Below are positions 1-9,305 of a stretch of DNA of 64,000 nucleotides, piece after piece. The stretch is from OMG group bacterium. Its GTDB lineage: Bacteria; Pseudomonadota; Gammaproteobacteria; Pseudomonadales; Azotimanducaceae. The stretch is from assembly GCA_012267385.1 (NCBI GenBank), contig JAAXGW010000013.1:62001-126000 (forward strand). Reading direction: 5' to 3'. Within the stretch, counting starts at the first letter, position 1, and every line of letters starts with the position of its first letter. Made by a program: the position numbers and the translations under genes. The notes below the pieces were generated by a model. It was given only the letters and a program-made list of their open reading frames with translations. It searched no databases and was not told the DNA's origin.

Positions 1-301
1 AGAAATCGCATCAGAATACCTTAAAAAAGGACAACAATGTTTCATTGAAGGACAACTGAGAACTCAATCTTGGGAACGAGATGGGGTGCGCCATTACAAG
101 ACCGATGTTCGCGCTAAAGAACTAATCCTTTTGGGTGGGGGCGAAGGTGGTAGCGGCCAACGAGAAGGTGGCTATAGTCGAAGCACCACGAAAAGCGGAA
201 CCGATTCACGCAAACGGCAAGAAAACGCACCTCAAAGCAAGATCGAAGATCAAAGTAAGGAGCTCAGCGCGGATGAGCTCGATGACGATATTCCGTTCTA
301 G
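1..301 (+). CDS. ssb: Single-stranded DNA-binding protein SSB, C-terminal part
   Basis: Only the 3' part lies in the window; the reading frame is open from base 2. The visible start is the end of the OB fold (IEGQLRTQSWERDG followed by YKTDV), a very conserved SSB stretch. It is followed by a Gly/Ser/Arg/Gln-rich flexible linker and the acidic tip DDDIPF, the peptide that recruits SSB-interacting proteins such as exonuclease I, RecQ and PriA. SSB coats single-stranded DNA in replication, recombination and repair. A good intrinsic terminator follows 40 bases after the stop, so ssb probably ends its transcript here. Confidence 0.97.
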   Translation, partial: EIASEYLKKGQQCFIEGQLRTQSWERDGVRHYKTDVRAKELILLGGGEGGSGQREGGYSRSTTKSGTDSRKRQENAPQSKIEDQSKELSADELDDDIPF

Positions 302-340
302 CACATCGTCTACCATACCGAAACAGAGCATATCAACGGT

Positions 341-364
341 GGCTGATGTGAAGATCAGCCTTTT
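341..364 (+). terminator. Intrinsic terminator after ssb
   Basis: Perfect 7-bp stem GGCTGAT (341-347) and ATCAGCC (354-360) around a 6-base loop, followed by TTTT (361-364). It lies 40 bases after the ssb stop and more than 100 bases before uppP, so it separates the two units. Confidence 0.8.
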
Positions 365-476
365 AAGTCACATCGACGACGGGTGAATCTCGCAACGCTT
401 CTTGAATGCGCGGCTGGTCTAAGTCTGATTGGTATTCGCCAATGCGCTCAATACTCTAACTTTAGAGCCCGTTGAC

Positions 477-1289
477 ATGCTAGCCTCCGACGAGCTGTCA
501 GCATTCATTCTTGCACTCGTGCAAGGAATTACAGAATTCTTGCCAGTGTCAAGTTCGGGGCACTCAATCGTTCTTCAAAATTGGTTCGGTTGGGAAGACC
601 AAGGACTGGCACTAGATGTGGCCACGCACTTTGGTACTCTCGGTGCAGTGCTGATCTATTTTCGTAGAAGACTGTTCGAGCTCAGCACCGCAACTATTCA
701 GTATGCGAGAACGCTAATACCCTCGGAGAACTCTCGATACGCTTATTACCTATTGCTGGCGACCTTACCGATCATACCGGCTGGATGGTTGATTAAAAGT
801 GTAGCAGCGGCTGAATTTCGATCGGTAGTTCTGGTCGCCTCTACTACTCTGTTCTTTGGTTTTCTACTGTTGGCAGCTGATCGCTTCGGGCAGCGCACGA
901 AACAAGACGCAAACATGACAGCATGGTTTGCATTATTGATCGGTATGGCGCAGGTACTGGCGTTAATCCCAGGTACTTCGCGCTCTGGTATTACGATTAC
1001 ATGTGCGCTGTTCTTGGGGTTTGCTCGTACGGCTGCTGCACGTTTTTCCTTTCTTTTAGCAATTCCTGCCATAGGCGCAGCATCGGTCTTAACTCTAAGC
1101 GATCTTATCAGTGCGCAGGAACCAGTTAATTGGGTTGCTCTAGCGATCGCAGGTGGTACCTCCTTTATCGCTGCTTATCTATGTATCGATTTTTTCTTAA
1201 AACTTGTAGAAAAAATTGGAATGGTGCCGTTTGTAGTCTATCGTATTTTCCTTGGGGGAGGACTTCTACTGTGGATCTTGTGGATGTAA
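477..1289 (+). CDS. uppP: Undecaprenyl-diphosphatase UppP (BacA)
   Basis: Integral membrane enzyme that dephosphorylates undecaprenyl diphosphate to recycle the lipid carrier for peptidoglycan and other envelope polymers. From the ATG at 477 the protein has 270 residues, the usual family size. The two signature motifs are present: QGITEFLPVSSSGH (about 16-29, with the family's glutamates and histidine) and PGTSRSG (165-171). The rest is strongly hydrophobic with 7-8 membrane segments. The frame extends up to a TTG at 429, but that would add 16 residues absent from relatives, so the ATG is preferred. The next gene (LON domain) begins 25 bases after the stop. Confidence 0.95.
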   Translation: MLASDELSAFILALVQGITEFLPVSSSGHSIVLQNWFGWEDQGLALDVATHFGTLGAVLIYFRRRLFELSTATIQYARTLIPSENSRYAYYLLLATLPIIPAGWLIKSVAAAEFRSVVLVASTTLFFGFLLLAADRFGQRTKQDANMTAWFALLIGMAQVLALIPGTSRSGITITCALFLGFARTAAARFSFLLAIPAIGAASVLTLSDLISAQEPVNWVALAIAGGTSFIAAYLCIDFFLKLVEKIGMVPFVVYRIFLGGGLLLWILWM

Positions 1290-1314
1290 TGCGAAGTTCC
1301 TTGAGTTTGTACTA

Positions 1315-1914
1315 ATGGTTGAAGTCCCCCTGTTCCCACTAAAACTAGTCCTATTTAATCGTAGCCTGTTTGAACTTGAAATCTTTGAACCGAGATACTT
1401 GAAAATGGTAAGCCAAGCTTTAGCCAATGACACTGGTTTTGGAGTCGTGTATTTAGCTAGCGGTTCGGAAGTTTACAAGAATGACGATGATCCTATCGAG
1501 TTGGCCAAAATCGGTACATTGTCTTCCATCAAACACTCGGAAGTAATCGACGAGGCACGAATCCTTATAGTGATCGAAGGTGGAGCAAAATTCCGTGTGC
1601 ACTCGACTTGGATTGAAGAAGATCACTTGAATATGGGTCTAGTCGACTTCCTTAGAGACGACGCGAAACTACCGCTACGAACAAAAGACGAAGAACTAGC
1701 CCAATTATTCGATCAGTTGAACGAATTTCGAAGTACTGAAGGACATCCAAAAATGACATTAGAAATAGACAATGCATCGGCGTTAAGCTTCCGCCTTGCG
1801 GAGATGCTTCCTATGGCGATGGAATTCCGACAAACATTGTTAGAACTCGACCATCCGTACCGTCGACTCGATAGGATTCAGCGCTGGGTACAAACCGAAA
1901 AAAGACGGGATTAA
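1315..1914 (+). CDS. LON N-terminal substrate-binding domain protein
   Basis: A 199-residue protein beginning VEVPLFPLKLVLF and containing IFEPRYLKMV, the typical opening of the LON substrate-binding (PUA-like) domain, here free-standing without the AAA+ or protease parts of Lon. FGVVYL and a central IGTL segment also match this family. Such proteins are common in gammaproteobacteria; their role is not established and Lon-like peptide recognition is only an inference. The frame could start earlier inside uppP (1252), but the conserved domain begins exactly at the ATG at 1315, so that start is chosen. Confidence 0.85.
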   Translation: MVEVPLFPLKLVLFNRSLFELEIFEPRYLKMVSQALANDTGFGVVYLASGSEVYKNDDDPIELAKIGTLSSIKHSEVIDEARILIVIEGGAKFRVHSTWIEEDHLNMGLVDFLRDDAKLPLRTKDEELAQLFDQLNEFRSTEGHPKMTLEIDNASALSFRLAEMLPMAMEFRQTLLELDHPYRRLDRIQRWVQTEKRRD

Positions 1915-1998
1915 GTTTTATTGAGTCCAGCGTTCGAACAAAACCACGACCTAAGACATAGATGACGGATATGCAAAAGTTGGTGACGGAAAGCTAAT

Positions 1999-2613
1999 TT
2001 GATTCTCTTTGGAGGGACGTTCGATCCGGTACATCGCGGGCATCTACACGCCGCAAGGATTGCAGGTGCACAGCTCTCTTGTACCATCCATCTACTTATC
2101 GCACCAAGACCCCAATTACGACCACCATGCGCCGCTAGCTACGCAGATCGGTGGGCGATGTTGCAACTCGCGTGTCAACCAGATTCCACTCTCATTCCCT
2201 TTGATTTTGAAACGAGTGTCCCAGGTCCAACGCACACTATTGCGACGTTAGACCGTTTGCGCCAAACTACTGACGAGAACTTCGTGTGGATACTCGGTAG
2301 CGATGCTCTGATGAAAGTTCACTTGTGGCACCGAGCGGAGGAGTTGCATGAAAGGCTTAGCTTTTTTGTTTTTCGACGACCAGAATTTATGACGGTAGAT
2401 CTACCTCAAAACTTTCTTCACTGTCATGATGCTTGCGAACTGTTACTGCGACCAGGATTGATATACGTCTCCCCTAGTCCAATGATAGATCTCAGTGGTA
2501 CCAAGATTCGAGACATGCGGAAACAAGGAAAAGAAATCGAATCTTTAGTTACTGCTTCGGTTTATGACTATATAATTTCTAAACACCTCTACGAACCGAA
2601 GGATTCTTGCTGA
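1999..2613 (+). CDS. nadD: Nicotinate-nucleotide adenylyltransferase NadD
   Basis: Transfers AMP from ATP to nicotinate mononucleotide, giving deamido-NAD in NAD synthesis. The start ILFGGTFDPVHRGHL holds the nucleotidyltransferase GGTFDPVHxGH motif (residues 4-13), and the C-terminal part has ISGTKIR-type signature residues (here LSGTKIRDMR). It has 204 residues, close to the E. coli enzyme. An in-frame stop at 1984-1986 leaves the TTG at 1999 as the only sensible start. The 3' end overlaps rsfS by 7 bases, pointing to a nadD-rsfS operon as in many bacteria. Confidence 0.95.
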   Translation: MILFGGTFDPVHRGHLHAARIAGAQLSCTIHLLIAPRPQLRPPCAASYADRWAMLQLACQPDSTLIPFDFETSVPGPTHTIATLDRLRQTTDENFVWILGSDALMKVHLWHRAEELHERLSFFVFRRPEFMTVDLPQNFLHCHDACELLLRPGLIYVSPSPMIDLSGTKIRDMRKQGKEIESLVTASVYDYIISKHLYEPKDSC

Positions 2614-2954
2614 CTTACGACGAATTAGCTGATTTTTTAGTATCTACGCTAAACGAACGCAAGGCACAGGAAATTGCAGTCTTGGATGTGCGTAAGCTCA
2701 CTTACCTTACAGACCTTATGTTAGTTGCAACTGGGACTTCTCGGCGACATGTTGTAGCGGTTACGGAGTTTCTGGTTTCAGAAGCCAAACGCTACAAACT
2801 TTCGATCTTGGGCGTAGAAGGGAAAGAACGCGCGGATTGGGTCTTGGTCGATCTAGGAGACGCGTTGGTACATGTGATGCGGGCTAGCGTAAGAGACTTT
2901 TATCAACTTGAAAGACTCTGGACCCCTATGTCCTCAGAGGAACACGCTATGTGA
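2607..2954 (+). CDS. rsfS: Ribosomal silencing factor RsfS
   Basis: Binds ribosomal protein L14 and blocks joining of the subunits when nutrients are low. The 115-residue protein shows the family blocks VLDVRKLTYLTDLMLVATG, then GVEGKERADWVLVDLGD and VMRASVRDFYQLERLW. The TTG start at 2607 overlaps the nadD stop. In many gammaproteobacteria rlmH and mrdA come next; here a 331-base stretch without a clear gene stands where rlmH would be. Confidence 0.95.
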   Translation: MLTYDELADFLVSTLNERKAQEIAVLDVRKLTYLTDLMLVATGTSRRHVVAVTEFLVSEAKRYKLSILGVEGKERADWVLVDLGDALVHVMRASVRDFYQLERLWTPMSSEEHAM

Positions 2955-3285
2955 ACTTTCGGGTTCTTTTCTTTTGGTCACGATGTACGCATAGCGTACC
3001 CTTCTTTATTTGTCGGTGACCTAATTGAGTAATGGATGCTTTGCAAGAACAATCGAACCAATGTTTCATTTATCCCCAAATACACGTGGTTGGTGTATCA
3101 AACTTGATCGATGTATTGACTACCATTAACGTGAAGCGAAAAGACCTAGACTTCACACCCTTTTATAACGTCACACGCTGTCGTTCTCCAATCCCAAAAT
3201 ACCCGTTTGAGTACGCTTTAGTACGCCCGCGCAGATTACACTGCCACAGAACTGGGTCAACTTTAAGTCATTCTTATCGACAAAC
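2955..3285 (+). other. Intergenic stretch at the usual rlmH position
   Basis: This lies between rsfS and mrdA, where rlmH usually sits. No intact RlmH is present. An 85-codon open frame (3032-3289, ATG start) is not recognisable; two short parts (YPQIHVVGV near its start, and YPFEYALVRPRRL to HSYRQ near its end) weakly recall the two ends of RlmH, too weakly to call a pseudogene. I see no terminator with a U-tract. Confidence 0.5.
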
Positions 3286-5172
3286 ATGAGCACTAAGCGA
3301 GCTTACGATCCAGTACCTTTGGTACTGTCAAAGACGATCGTGTATCGTGCGAGCTCTGCTGCCGTAGTAGCCTCAGTTCTCATATTGCTTTTAGTGGCTC
3401 GCTTATTTCAGTTGCAAGTCGTGGAACACGAGCGATATGCGACACAAGCCACTGAAAACCGACTGACGACCCAAACAATCCCACCACCACGTGGTTTGAT
3501 TTTTGATCGTAAAGGCAACTATCTCGCTTCCAATCGGATTGCGCCGTCGTTAGCGGTGATCAAAGAAAACGTTGACGACATTGACAACTTGTTGACAAAC
3601 ATTCGCGCCTTGGTCGACTTTAGTAATGCCGAAGAGAGCAGTCTTCGAACACGACTGGAAAACGCCGAAGACGATGAGAAAGTGATCATAAAACGGGATT
3701 TAACCGATGAACAACTAGCCATCGAAGCAGTTAATCGCCATCGATTCGGAAATATTCTTGTGATCACTGAAATTTTGCGAGAGTACCCCTACAAAGAGCT
3801 GGCCTCACATGTCGTAGGATCTGTCCGTCAAATTACCGTAGAAGACCTGCAACACTTAGATCCTGTGCGATATCGGGGATCGAAGTTTGTCGGTCGGCGC
3901 GGTGTTGAGCATTACTACGAAGATCTGCTTCATGGTGAAATCGGTATTCGACAAGTTGAAGTCAACGCAATTGGTCGAGTAATGTCGGAAATTTCGGTAG
4001 ATCCGGCAACCCGTGGGCAGTCGATCACACTTCACTTGGACATCGAACTGCAACGGGTTGCGGACGAAGCATTAGGCGATCGACGAGGCGCTGTGGTTGC
4101 TATTGATCCAAAAACTGGTGGCATCTTAGCATTGGTGAGCAAACCTTCGTACGATCCGAATGTGTTTGTCACCGGCCTTGAAGAAAGAGAATATGACCGC
4201 CTTTCGGCGCGTGCGGACGCACCGTTGTTTAACCGCGCGACACAAGGAAAGTACCCTCCAGGATCGACCATCAAACCACTACTCGGAATGGCCGGTTTAG
4301 CGGTTAACGTTATAGACTGGGAACTAGAATTTGACGATCCTAGAGGCGAGTTTCAACTCCCCGGATCCGAATATGTCTATCGGGACTGGAATTGGCGCAA
4401 AAGTGGCGTCGGAGGTCAAGGTCAAGTGGACTTGTTTCGAGCGATTTATCGGTCTTCGAACATCTATTTTTTCCATCTTGGCGCTGTCCTTGACATAGAT
4501 ACGTTTTCAACGTTCCTAGGCCAGTGGGGCTACGGTCATAACACTTCTTTAGACATTCTCGATGCGGATCCGGGAATACTTCCAAACGATACTTGGAAAA
4601 AAGAGAATACCGGAGATTCGTGGTATCCCGGCGACAACATGAACTTTGTGATCGGGCAAGGATTTACACTTGTTACCCCTTTGCAGCTAGCGACGATCTC
4701 GACAATTTTTGCAAACCGCGGTAAATGGGTACGTCCAAGACTGCTGCTTTCGAGCGAACAACCCGTAGAACTAGGGGAAGACTTCCCACCCGTGCAAGGA
4801 GTTGTCGAGAGTGATTGGGAACGCATGATAGAAGCTCTCACTGCTGTTGTGCACCGAGGGAACAAGGGATATCTTCAGAACGGGTTAGCCTGGGCATACA
4901 TCGGAATGGACATTCCTTACCAGATGGCCGGTAAATCTGGAACTGCACAGGTAGTCGCGATCCCGCAAGGTGAAGAGTATGACGAAGAATCACTTCCAGA
5001 AGAGCAACGAAAGCATGCGTTGTTCTTTGGGTTCGCACCCGTCCATGATCCGGTCATTGCCGTCGCTACAGTGATTGAAAACGGTGGAGGAGGCAGCGAG
5101 AATGCAGCGCCGGTAGTCAGAGAGGTAATTGATAGCTATTTGGCAGATTTCGTAGCGACGAACGATGAATGA
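3286..5172 (+). CDS. mrdA: Penicillin-binding protein 2 (PBP2), cell-elongation transpeptidase
   Basis: Class B PBP that crosslinks peptidoglycan in the rod complex with the glycosyltransferase RodA. It has 628 residues, one N-terminal membrane anchor (about 24-45), a dimerisation/pedestal domain and a C-terminal transpeptidase domain. All three active-site motifs are visible: STIK (serine 327), SSN (390-392) and KSGT (550-553). IPPPRGLIFDRKG near residue 65 is also typical. The gene overlaps rodA by 8 bases, so the two are translated from one message. Confidence 0.97.
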   Translation: MSTKRAYDPVPLVLSKTIVYRASSAAVVASVLILLLVARLFQLQVVEHERYATQATENRLTTQTIPPPRGLIFDRKGNYLASNRIAPSLAVIKENVDDIDNLLTNIRALVDFSNAEESSLRTRLENAEDDEKVIIKRDLTDEQLAIEAVNRHRFGNILVITEILREYPYKELASHVVGSVRQITVEDLQHLDPVRYRGSKFVGRRGVEHYYEDLLHGEIGIRQVEVNAIGRVMSEISVDPATRGQSITLHLDIELQRVADEALGDRRGAVVAIDPKTGGILALVSKPSYDPNVFVTGLEEREYDRLSARADAPLFNRATQGKYPPGSTIKPLLGMAGLAVNVIDWELEFDDPRGEFQLPGSEYVYRDWNWRKSGVGGQGQVDLFRAIYRSSNIYFFHLGAVLDIDTFSTFLGQWGYGHNTSLDILDADPGILPNDTWKKENTGDSWYPGDNMNFVIGQGFTLVTPLQLATISTIFANRGKWVRPRLLLSSEQPVELGEDFPPVQGVVESDWERMIEALTAVVHRGNKGYLQNGLAWAYIGMDIPYQMAGKSGTAQVVAIPQGEEYDEESLPEEQRKHALFFGFAPVHDPVIAVATVIENGGGGSENAAPVVREVIDSYLADFVATNDE

Positions 5173-6307
5173 AGGATTCGGTGGCCGCTCGAATCGAGCT
5201 CACCATCATTTTTTCTCGGGTAGCTACGGTCAAACCTTTAAGTTCGACATCGTTTTAATTTCGCTAACGCTGTTGTTACTTGGGTTTGGACTCATCGTGC
5301 TTTACAGTGCGCTGGGTCAGAGCTGGAGCGGAATACTGAATCAGGGTATTCGGTTATGCTTCGGCTTGGGGTGCTTGATGTTAGCGAGCCAGCTACGCGT
5401 ATCCACGTACTTTCGCTGGGCTCCAACAGTGTATGCAGGCACGATCCTGTTGCTCTTTGCTGTCGAATTGTTCGGTGTTGCTTCCAAGGGTTCACAACGT
5501 TGGTTAGACCTTCCCGGACTGCCTAGCTTTCAACCATCCGAGTTTCTAAAAATCTCTCTCCCACTGATTGTTGGATGGTACATTACAACTCGAAACTTCA
5601 AGCTCAAATCTCTCGATTACTTAGCATTGATTCTGATCGTCGGATTACCTACGGGTCTGGTCTTTCTGCAACCAGATTACGGAACTGCGCTAATTTTGTT
5701 GATTGGGGTAGCAGCGATGCTGTTCTTATGTGGTGTGCGTTTGCGATGGTTTGCAGGAGGTCTAGTACTCGTGGCAATCTCAGCGCCGATAATTTGGAAC
5801 TTTGTATTTCGCGAATATCATCGAAAGCGTATTATTACGCTCTTTAATCCGGAGCGCGATCCTTTAGGGGCAGGTTGGAACATCATTCAATCGAAAACCG
5901 CAGTAGGATCTGGAGGATTAACAGGAAAAGGGCTGTTTGAAGGTACTCAGAGTCATCTCGACTTTTTACCAGAAGGACACACGGACTTTATCATCGCCGT
6001 CATCGGCGAAGAATTGGGCTTCGTTTGGTGCGTTACTCTACTTTGTTGCTATCTATTGATCTTCTCTCGCTTGATGTATCTAGCCACTACCGCAACAAAT
6101 GGCTTTGGTTATGTTGTAGGTACTGGTATTACGGTTATCTTTTTCGGCTACGTATTTGTGAATGTCGCGATGGTTTTAGGATTATTACCTGTGGTGGGAC
6201 TACCCTTGCCCCTCGTTAGTTATGGTGGTAGTTCTGCGATCACGACGATGGCTGCATTTGGGGTTGCTTTAGCTGTGTGCACGCACAAACAAGATTTGGA
6301 GAAATGA
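5165..6307 (+). CDS. rodA: Peptidoglycan glycosyltransferase RodA
   Basis: SEDS-family polytopic membrane protein that polymerises lipid II for lateral wall growth with PBP2. The 380-residue sequence has about ten hydrophobic segments and the SEDS signatures: QPSEFLKI, QPDYGTALILL, GWNIIQSKTAVGSGGLTGKG, LPEGHTDFIIAVIGEELGF and LPLPLVSYGGSS. It starts inside the 3' end of mrdA and its stop overlaps the mltB start (ATGA at 6304-6307), so mrdA-rodA-mltB form a tightly coupled unit. Confidence 0.97.
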   Translation: MNEGFGGRSNRAHHHFFSGSYGQTFKFDIVLISLTLLLLGFGLIVLYSALGQSWSGILNQGIRLCFGLGCLMLASQLRVSTYFRWAPTVYAGTILLLFAVELFGVASKGSQRWLDLPGLPSFQPSEFLKISLPLIVGWYITTRNFKLKSLDYLALILIVGLPTGLVFLQPDYGTALILLIGVAAMLFLCGVRLRWFAGGLVLVAISAPIIWNFVFREYHRKRIITLFNPERDPLGAGWNIIQSKTAVGSGGLTGKGLFEGTQSHLDFLPEGHTDFIIAVIGEELGFVWCVTLLCCYLLIFSRLMYLATTATNGFGYVVGTGITVIFFGYVFVNVAMVLGLLPVVGLPLPLVSYGGSSAITTMAAFGVALAVCTHKQDLEK

Positions 6308-7359
6308 TGAATAGGAAATTCACCCTCGTGACGACACTCATTTTCACTTCGTGGTTTGCACTACAAGCAGACTACAGCGAGCATGAAAAGGTAGCGGTTT
6401 TAGTGGATGAACTCGTCACAGAATACTCGTTTGACTCCGCAACGCTAATGTCAGTGTTTAAGAAAGTCAAGAATAAGCCCAAAATCATTGAGATCATGGA
6501 ACGTCCGGCAGAATCTAAGGATTGGTTTGAGTATCGAGAAATCTTCATGCAAAGAAAGCGAGTGAATGAAGGCGTGAAATTCATTCGCAAACACAAAGAC
6601 GATTTAGACAAGGCTTTCGAAAAATACCAAGTACCCGCCCATATCATCGCGGCAGTCATTGGAATCGAGACAAACTACGGCGGAAATATGGGCAGTTATC
6701 GAGTCATTGACGCCCTTGCGACATTGGGTTTCGATTACCCACGTCGCGCAAAGTTTTTCCGGGCGGAACTGAAACAATTTCTAATTCTGGCGTGCGAAGA
6801 ACGCATCAAGCCATTTGACACCGACGACGCCTGTGACCGAAAAATAGATAACGTGTCCAGTGGAAAGGGGCGATCTATCGAAGACCTATTGGGCTCGTAC
6901 GCCGGCGCGATGGGATACGGCCAGTTCATCCCGTCCAGCTATCGGCACTTTGCAATCGACTTTGACGAAGACGGTATGCGTGACATCTGGTCCAACATCT
7001 CCGATGCTATCGGTAGTATTGCAAACTATTTTGCCAAACATAGATGGACTAAGGATGGATTATTAGTAGAGTTTGTTGAGACTGATGCTTCCCAAGGTTC
7101 GCCCGCAGAATACGCAAATTTGAAGCTTGAAATCCCATCAAAGACGGTAGCAGAGTGGCAAGCTTTAGGTATCAATAGTTCGGCACCAAGCACTCAAAAG
7201 GCAGCGTTATTTGCGTATAAATTAGACGATAAGGACCCCCCTACTTTGCAATACATGCTTGGATTCGAAAATTTCTACTCGATTACTAGATACAACCACA
7301 GTAGACTATACGCTAGAGTCGTATACGAACTTGCTGACGCAATTCAGAATAAACTATAG
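6304..7359 (+). CDS. mltB: Lytic murein transglycosylase B family protein
   Basis: Cleaves peptidoglycan glycan strands to form 1,6-anhydromuramoyl ends. It has a signal peptide (about residues 1-22, ending WFALQA) with no lipobox cysteine, so it is likely a soluble periplasmic form rather than a lipoprotein like E. coli MltB. The family-3 active-site stretch is HIIAAVIGIETNYGG, with the glutamate of IETNYG as catalytic acid, followed by LATLGFDYPRRAKFF and AGAMGYGQFIPSSY. The ATG at 6304 overlaps the rodA stop. The same order (rodA-mltB-dacA) occurs in pseudomonads, but rlpA is missing here. Confidence 0.94.
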   Translation: MMNRKFTLVTTLIFTSWFALQADYSEHEKVAVLVDELVTEYSFDSATLMSVFKKVKNKPKIIEIMERPAESKDWFEYREIFMQRKRVNEGVKFIRKHKDDLDKAFEKYQVPAHIIAAVIGIETNYGGNMGSYRVIDALATLGFDYPRRAKFFRAELKQFLILACEERIKPFDTDDACDRKIDNVSSGKGRSIEDLLGSYAGAMGYGQFIPSSYRHFAIDFDEDGMRDIWSNISDAIGSIANYFAKHRWTKDGLLVEFVETDASQGSPAEYANLKLEIPSKTVAEWQALGINSSAPSTQKAALFAYKLDDKDPPTLQYMLGFENFYSITRYNHSRLYARVVYELADAIQNKL

Positions 7360-7427
7360 GGCTCGTAGTCGTTCACCTCGCACTTTCAAACCTAACACAT
7401 ACTAATAGATTCAGGAGGAATCTTTCA

Positions 7428-8639
7428 ATGACAAGGAATAAGTTTTTCTGCTTAATAGTTACTGGTTTGCTGGCTTTGAGTGGTTGGAGCCAGTCATTTA
7501 TCCCGGATCCTCCTACTCTGAAGGCAAGAAGCTTTGTTTTAATGGATGCGGAGTCGAAGACCGTGCTAGCCGAGGGCAATGCACATTTGAAACTACCCCC
7601 AGCGAGCTTGACCAAAATCATGACCGACTATGTCGCAGCCGCGGAAATCGAAGCAGAACGCCTTCGGATGGATGAACTCGTTGAAGTCAGTATCAACGCT
7701 TGGAAAACGGGAGGATCCAAGATGTTCATCAAGGAGGGTACCAAGGTTTCCGTCGAAGACTTGTTGCGTGGCATCATTGTCCAATCGGGGAACGATGCAA
7801 GTGTCGCACTAGCCGAACATATTGCAGGAGACGAAGTAGAGTTTGCCAAAATCATGAACTCTTACGCAAAAGAACTTGGATTAAATAACACTCACTATGA
7901 GAATGCTACAGGTTTACCACATCCAGAGCACCTGTCAACGGCCTACGACAACGCGTTGTTAACGCAAGCTTTGATTTCGAGATTTCCATCCCAATACAAA
8001 ATCTACGCAGAGCTCGAATTCACCTACAACGAAATCACTCAACCGAACAGAAATAGACTCTTGACGATAGATCCAACCGTCGATGGTGTGAAAACTGGTT
8101 TTACTGATGACGCAGGGTATTGCTTGGTAGCCTCAGCGGAACGCAACGGACTCCGACTCATCACCGCTGTCATGGGTACATCTAGTGACCAAGAACGTAT
8201 AAACGATACCAGAAAATTATTAAATTACGGTTTTCGCTATTTTGAACGAAGGCTAGTCGCGGGGAAGCAGAATAGGTTCGATCGTCTTTATGTGAAAAAG
8301 GGTGCTGGTAAAGGGCTTCAAGTGCATATCAAGGAAGATCTATATCGCCTTGTACCCGCAGGGGGTGATGATAGTACGAAATATCAAATATACTTGCCAG
8401 AACCCCTTGACGCTCCAATCAAAAAAGATGCAGTTGTGGGGTCGCTGATTGTTTCTATCGACGATAAAGAAGTTGCTCGCAGTGACGTTTACGCCATGTA
8501 CGAAGTCAAGAAGATCAATTTCTTCACGGATATGTGGAACGGAGTCAAATCTTGGTTCTCAACGGTTCCGAAAGAAGAAGAGGTCGAAGGACCTCAAACT
8601 ATCACTGTGTCGACCACGATTGAAAGTGAAGAGAACTAA
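7428..8639 (+). CDS. dacA: D-alanyl-D-alanine carboxypeptidase (PBP5/PBP6 type)
   Basis: Removes the terminal D-alanine from peptidoglycan pentapeptides in the periplasm. The 403-residue protein has a signal peptide (ending near GWSQS) and the serine peptidase S11 motifs SLTK (serine 60), SGN (120-122) and KTG (222-224). A C-terminal beta domain follows (about 290-370), then an amphipathic stretch (FFTDMWNGVKSWFS) that usually anchors PBP5 to the inner membrane, and an acidic tail. A strong Shine-Dalgarno AGGAGG lies 10 bases before the ATG. Confidence 0.96.
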   Translation: MTRNKFFCLIVTGLLALSGWSQSFIPDPPTLKARSFVLMDAESKTVLAEGNAHLKLPPASLTKIMTDYVAAAEIEAERLRMDELVEVSINAWKTGGSKMFIKEGTKVSVEDLLRGIIVQSGNDASVALAEHIAGDEVEFAKIMNSYAKELGLNNTHYENATGLPHPEHLSTAYDNALLTQALISRFPSQYKIYAELEFTYNEITQPNRNRLLTIDPTVDGVKTGFTDDAGYCLVASAERNGLRLITAVMGTSSDQERINDTRKLLNYGFRYFERRLVAGKQNRFDRLYVKKGAGKGLQVHIKEDLYRLVPAGGDDSTKYQIYLPEPLDAPIKKDAVVGSLIVSIDDKEVARSDVYAMYEVKKINFFTDMWNGVKSWFSTVPKEEEVEGPQTITVSTTIESEEN

Positions 8640-8654
8640 GCGGACTAACGTACT

Positions 8655-9305
8655 GTGGAACTGTCCGTTCGGGACTTAAAGACTACCGACTACGTATCCG
8701 TTTGGGATGCCATGAAGGTGTTCACGGACTCACGCGACAGTACGACTAATGATGAATTGTGGATTACAGAGCATCATGCCGTGTTCACTATGGGTCAAGC
8801 CGCGAAAAGTATGCACATTCTCGACCCTCAAAACATTCCGGTAGTCTATACCGATCGCGGAGGTCAAGTGACTTTTCATGGTCCTGGTCAAATCGTTGCC
8901 TATTTGTTACGAGATTTACGACGGGTAAAAGAGAGCGTCCACACATTCGTAGCAAACTTGGAAACAGTTATGATTCACACTCTCGCCGAGTATGACATAG
9001 CAGCCACTCGACTTGAGGGCAATCCCGGTGTCTACGTGGGAAACAAAAAAATTGGTGCCCTAGGTCTGCGAATCAGGAACGGTCGATCATACCATGGTAT
9101 CTGTTTAAACGTCGATATGGACCTTAGTCCTTACCAGCAAATCAATCCCTGTGGATTGGTCGGTATGGCGGTAACACAAATCGCCGATTTCGTCAAGAAT
9201 ACAAGCATGGAAGATGCTGTATCAAAGCTTGTTAGTGCATATCAAACAGTTTTCTTCTACGATAAGGTCACGGTCCACACTCAGGACGTGAAGGATTTCG
9301 CTTAA
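8655..9305 (+). CDS. lipB: Octanoyltransferase LipB
   Basis: Transfers octanoyl groups from acyl carrier protein to lipoate-dependent enzyme domains, the first step of lipoate synthesis. The 216 residues include RGGQVTFHGPGQ, the lysine-containing GNKKIGALGLRI, and the catalytic cysteine 166 in INPCG. The start is GTG at 8655, 16 bases after dacA. The last codons (about 9268-9305) lie on sequence that, read on the other strand, resembles the end of moeB, so the C-terminal tail of LipB is probably acquired. ybeD and lipA, frequent neighbours, are not in the window. Confidence 0.95.
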   Translation: MELSVRDLKTTDYVSVWDAMKVFTDSRDSTTNDELWITEHHAVFTMGQAAKSMHILDPQNIPVVYTDRGGQVTFHGPGQIVAYLLRDLRRVKESVHTFVANLETVMIHTLAEYDIAATRLEGNPGVYVGNKKIGALGLRIRNGRSYHGICLNVDMDLSPYQQINPCGLVGMAVTQIADFVKNTSMEDAVSKLVSAYQTVFFYDKVTVHTQDVKDFA

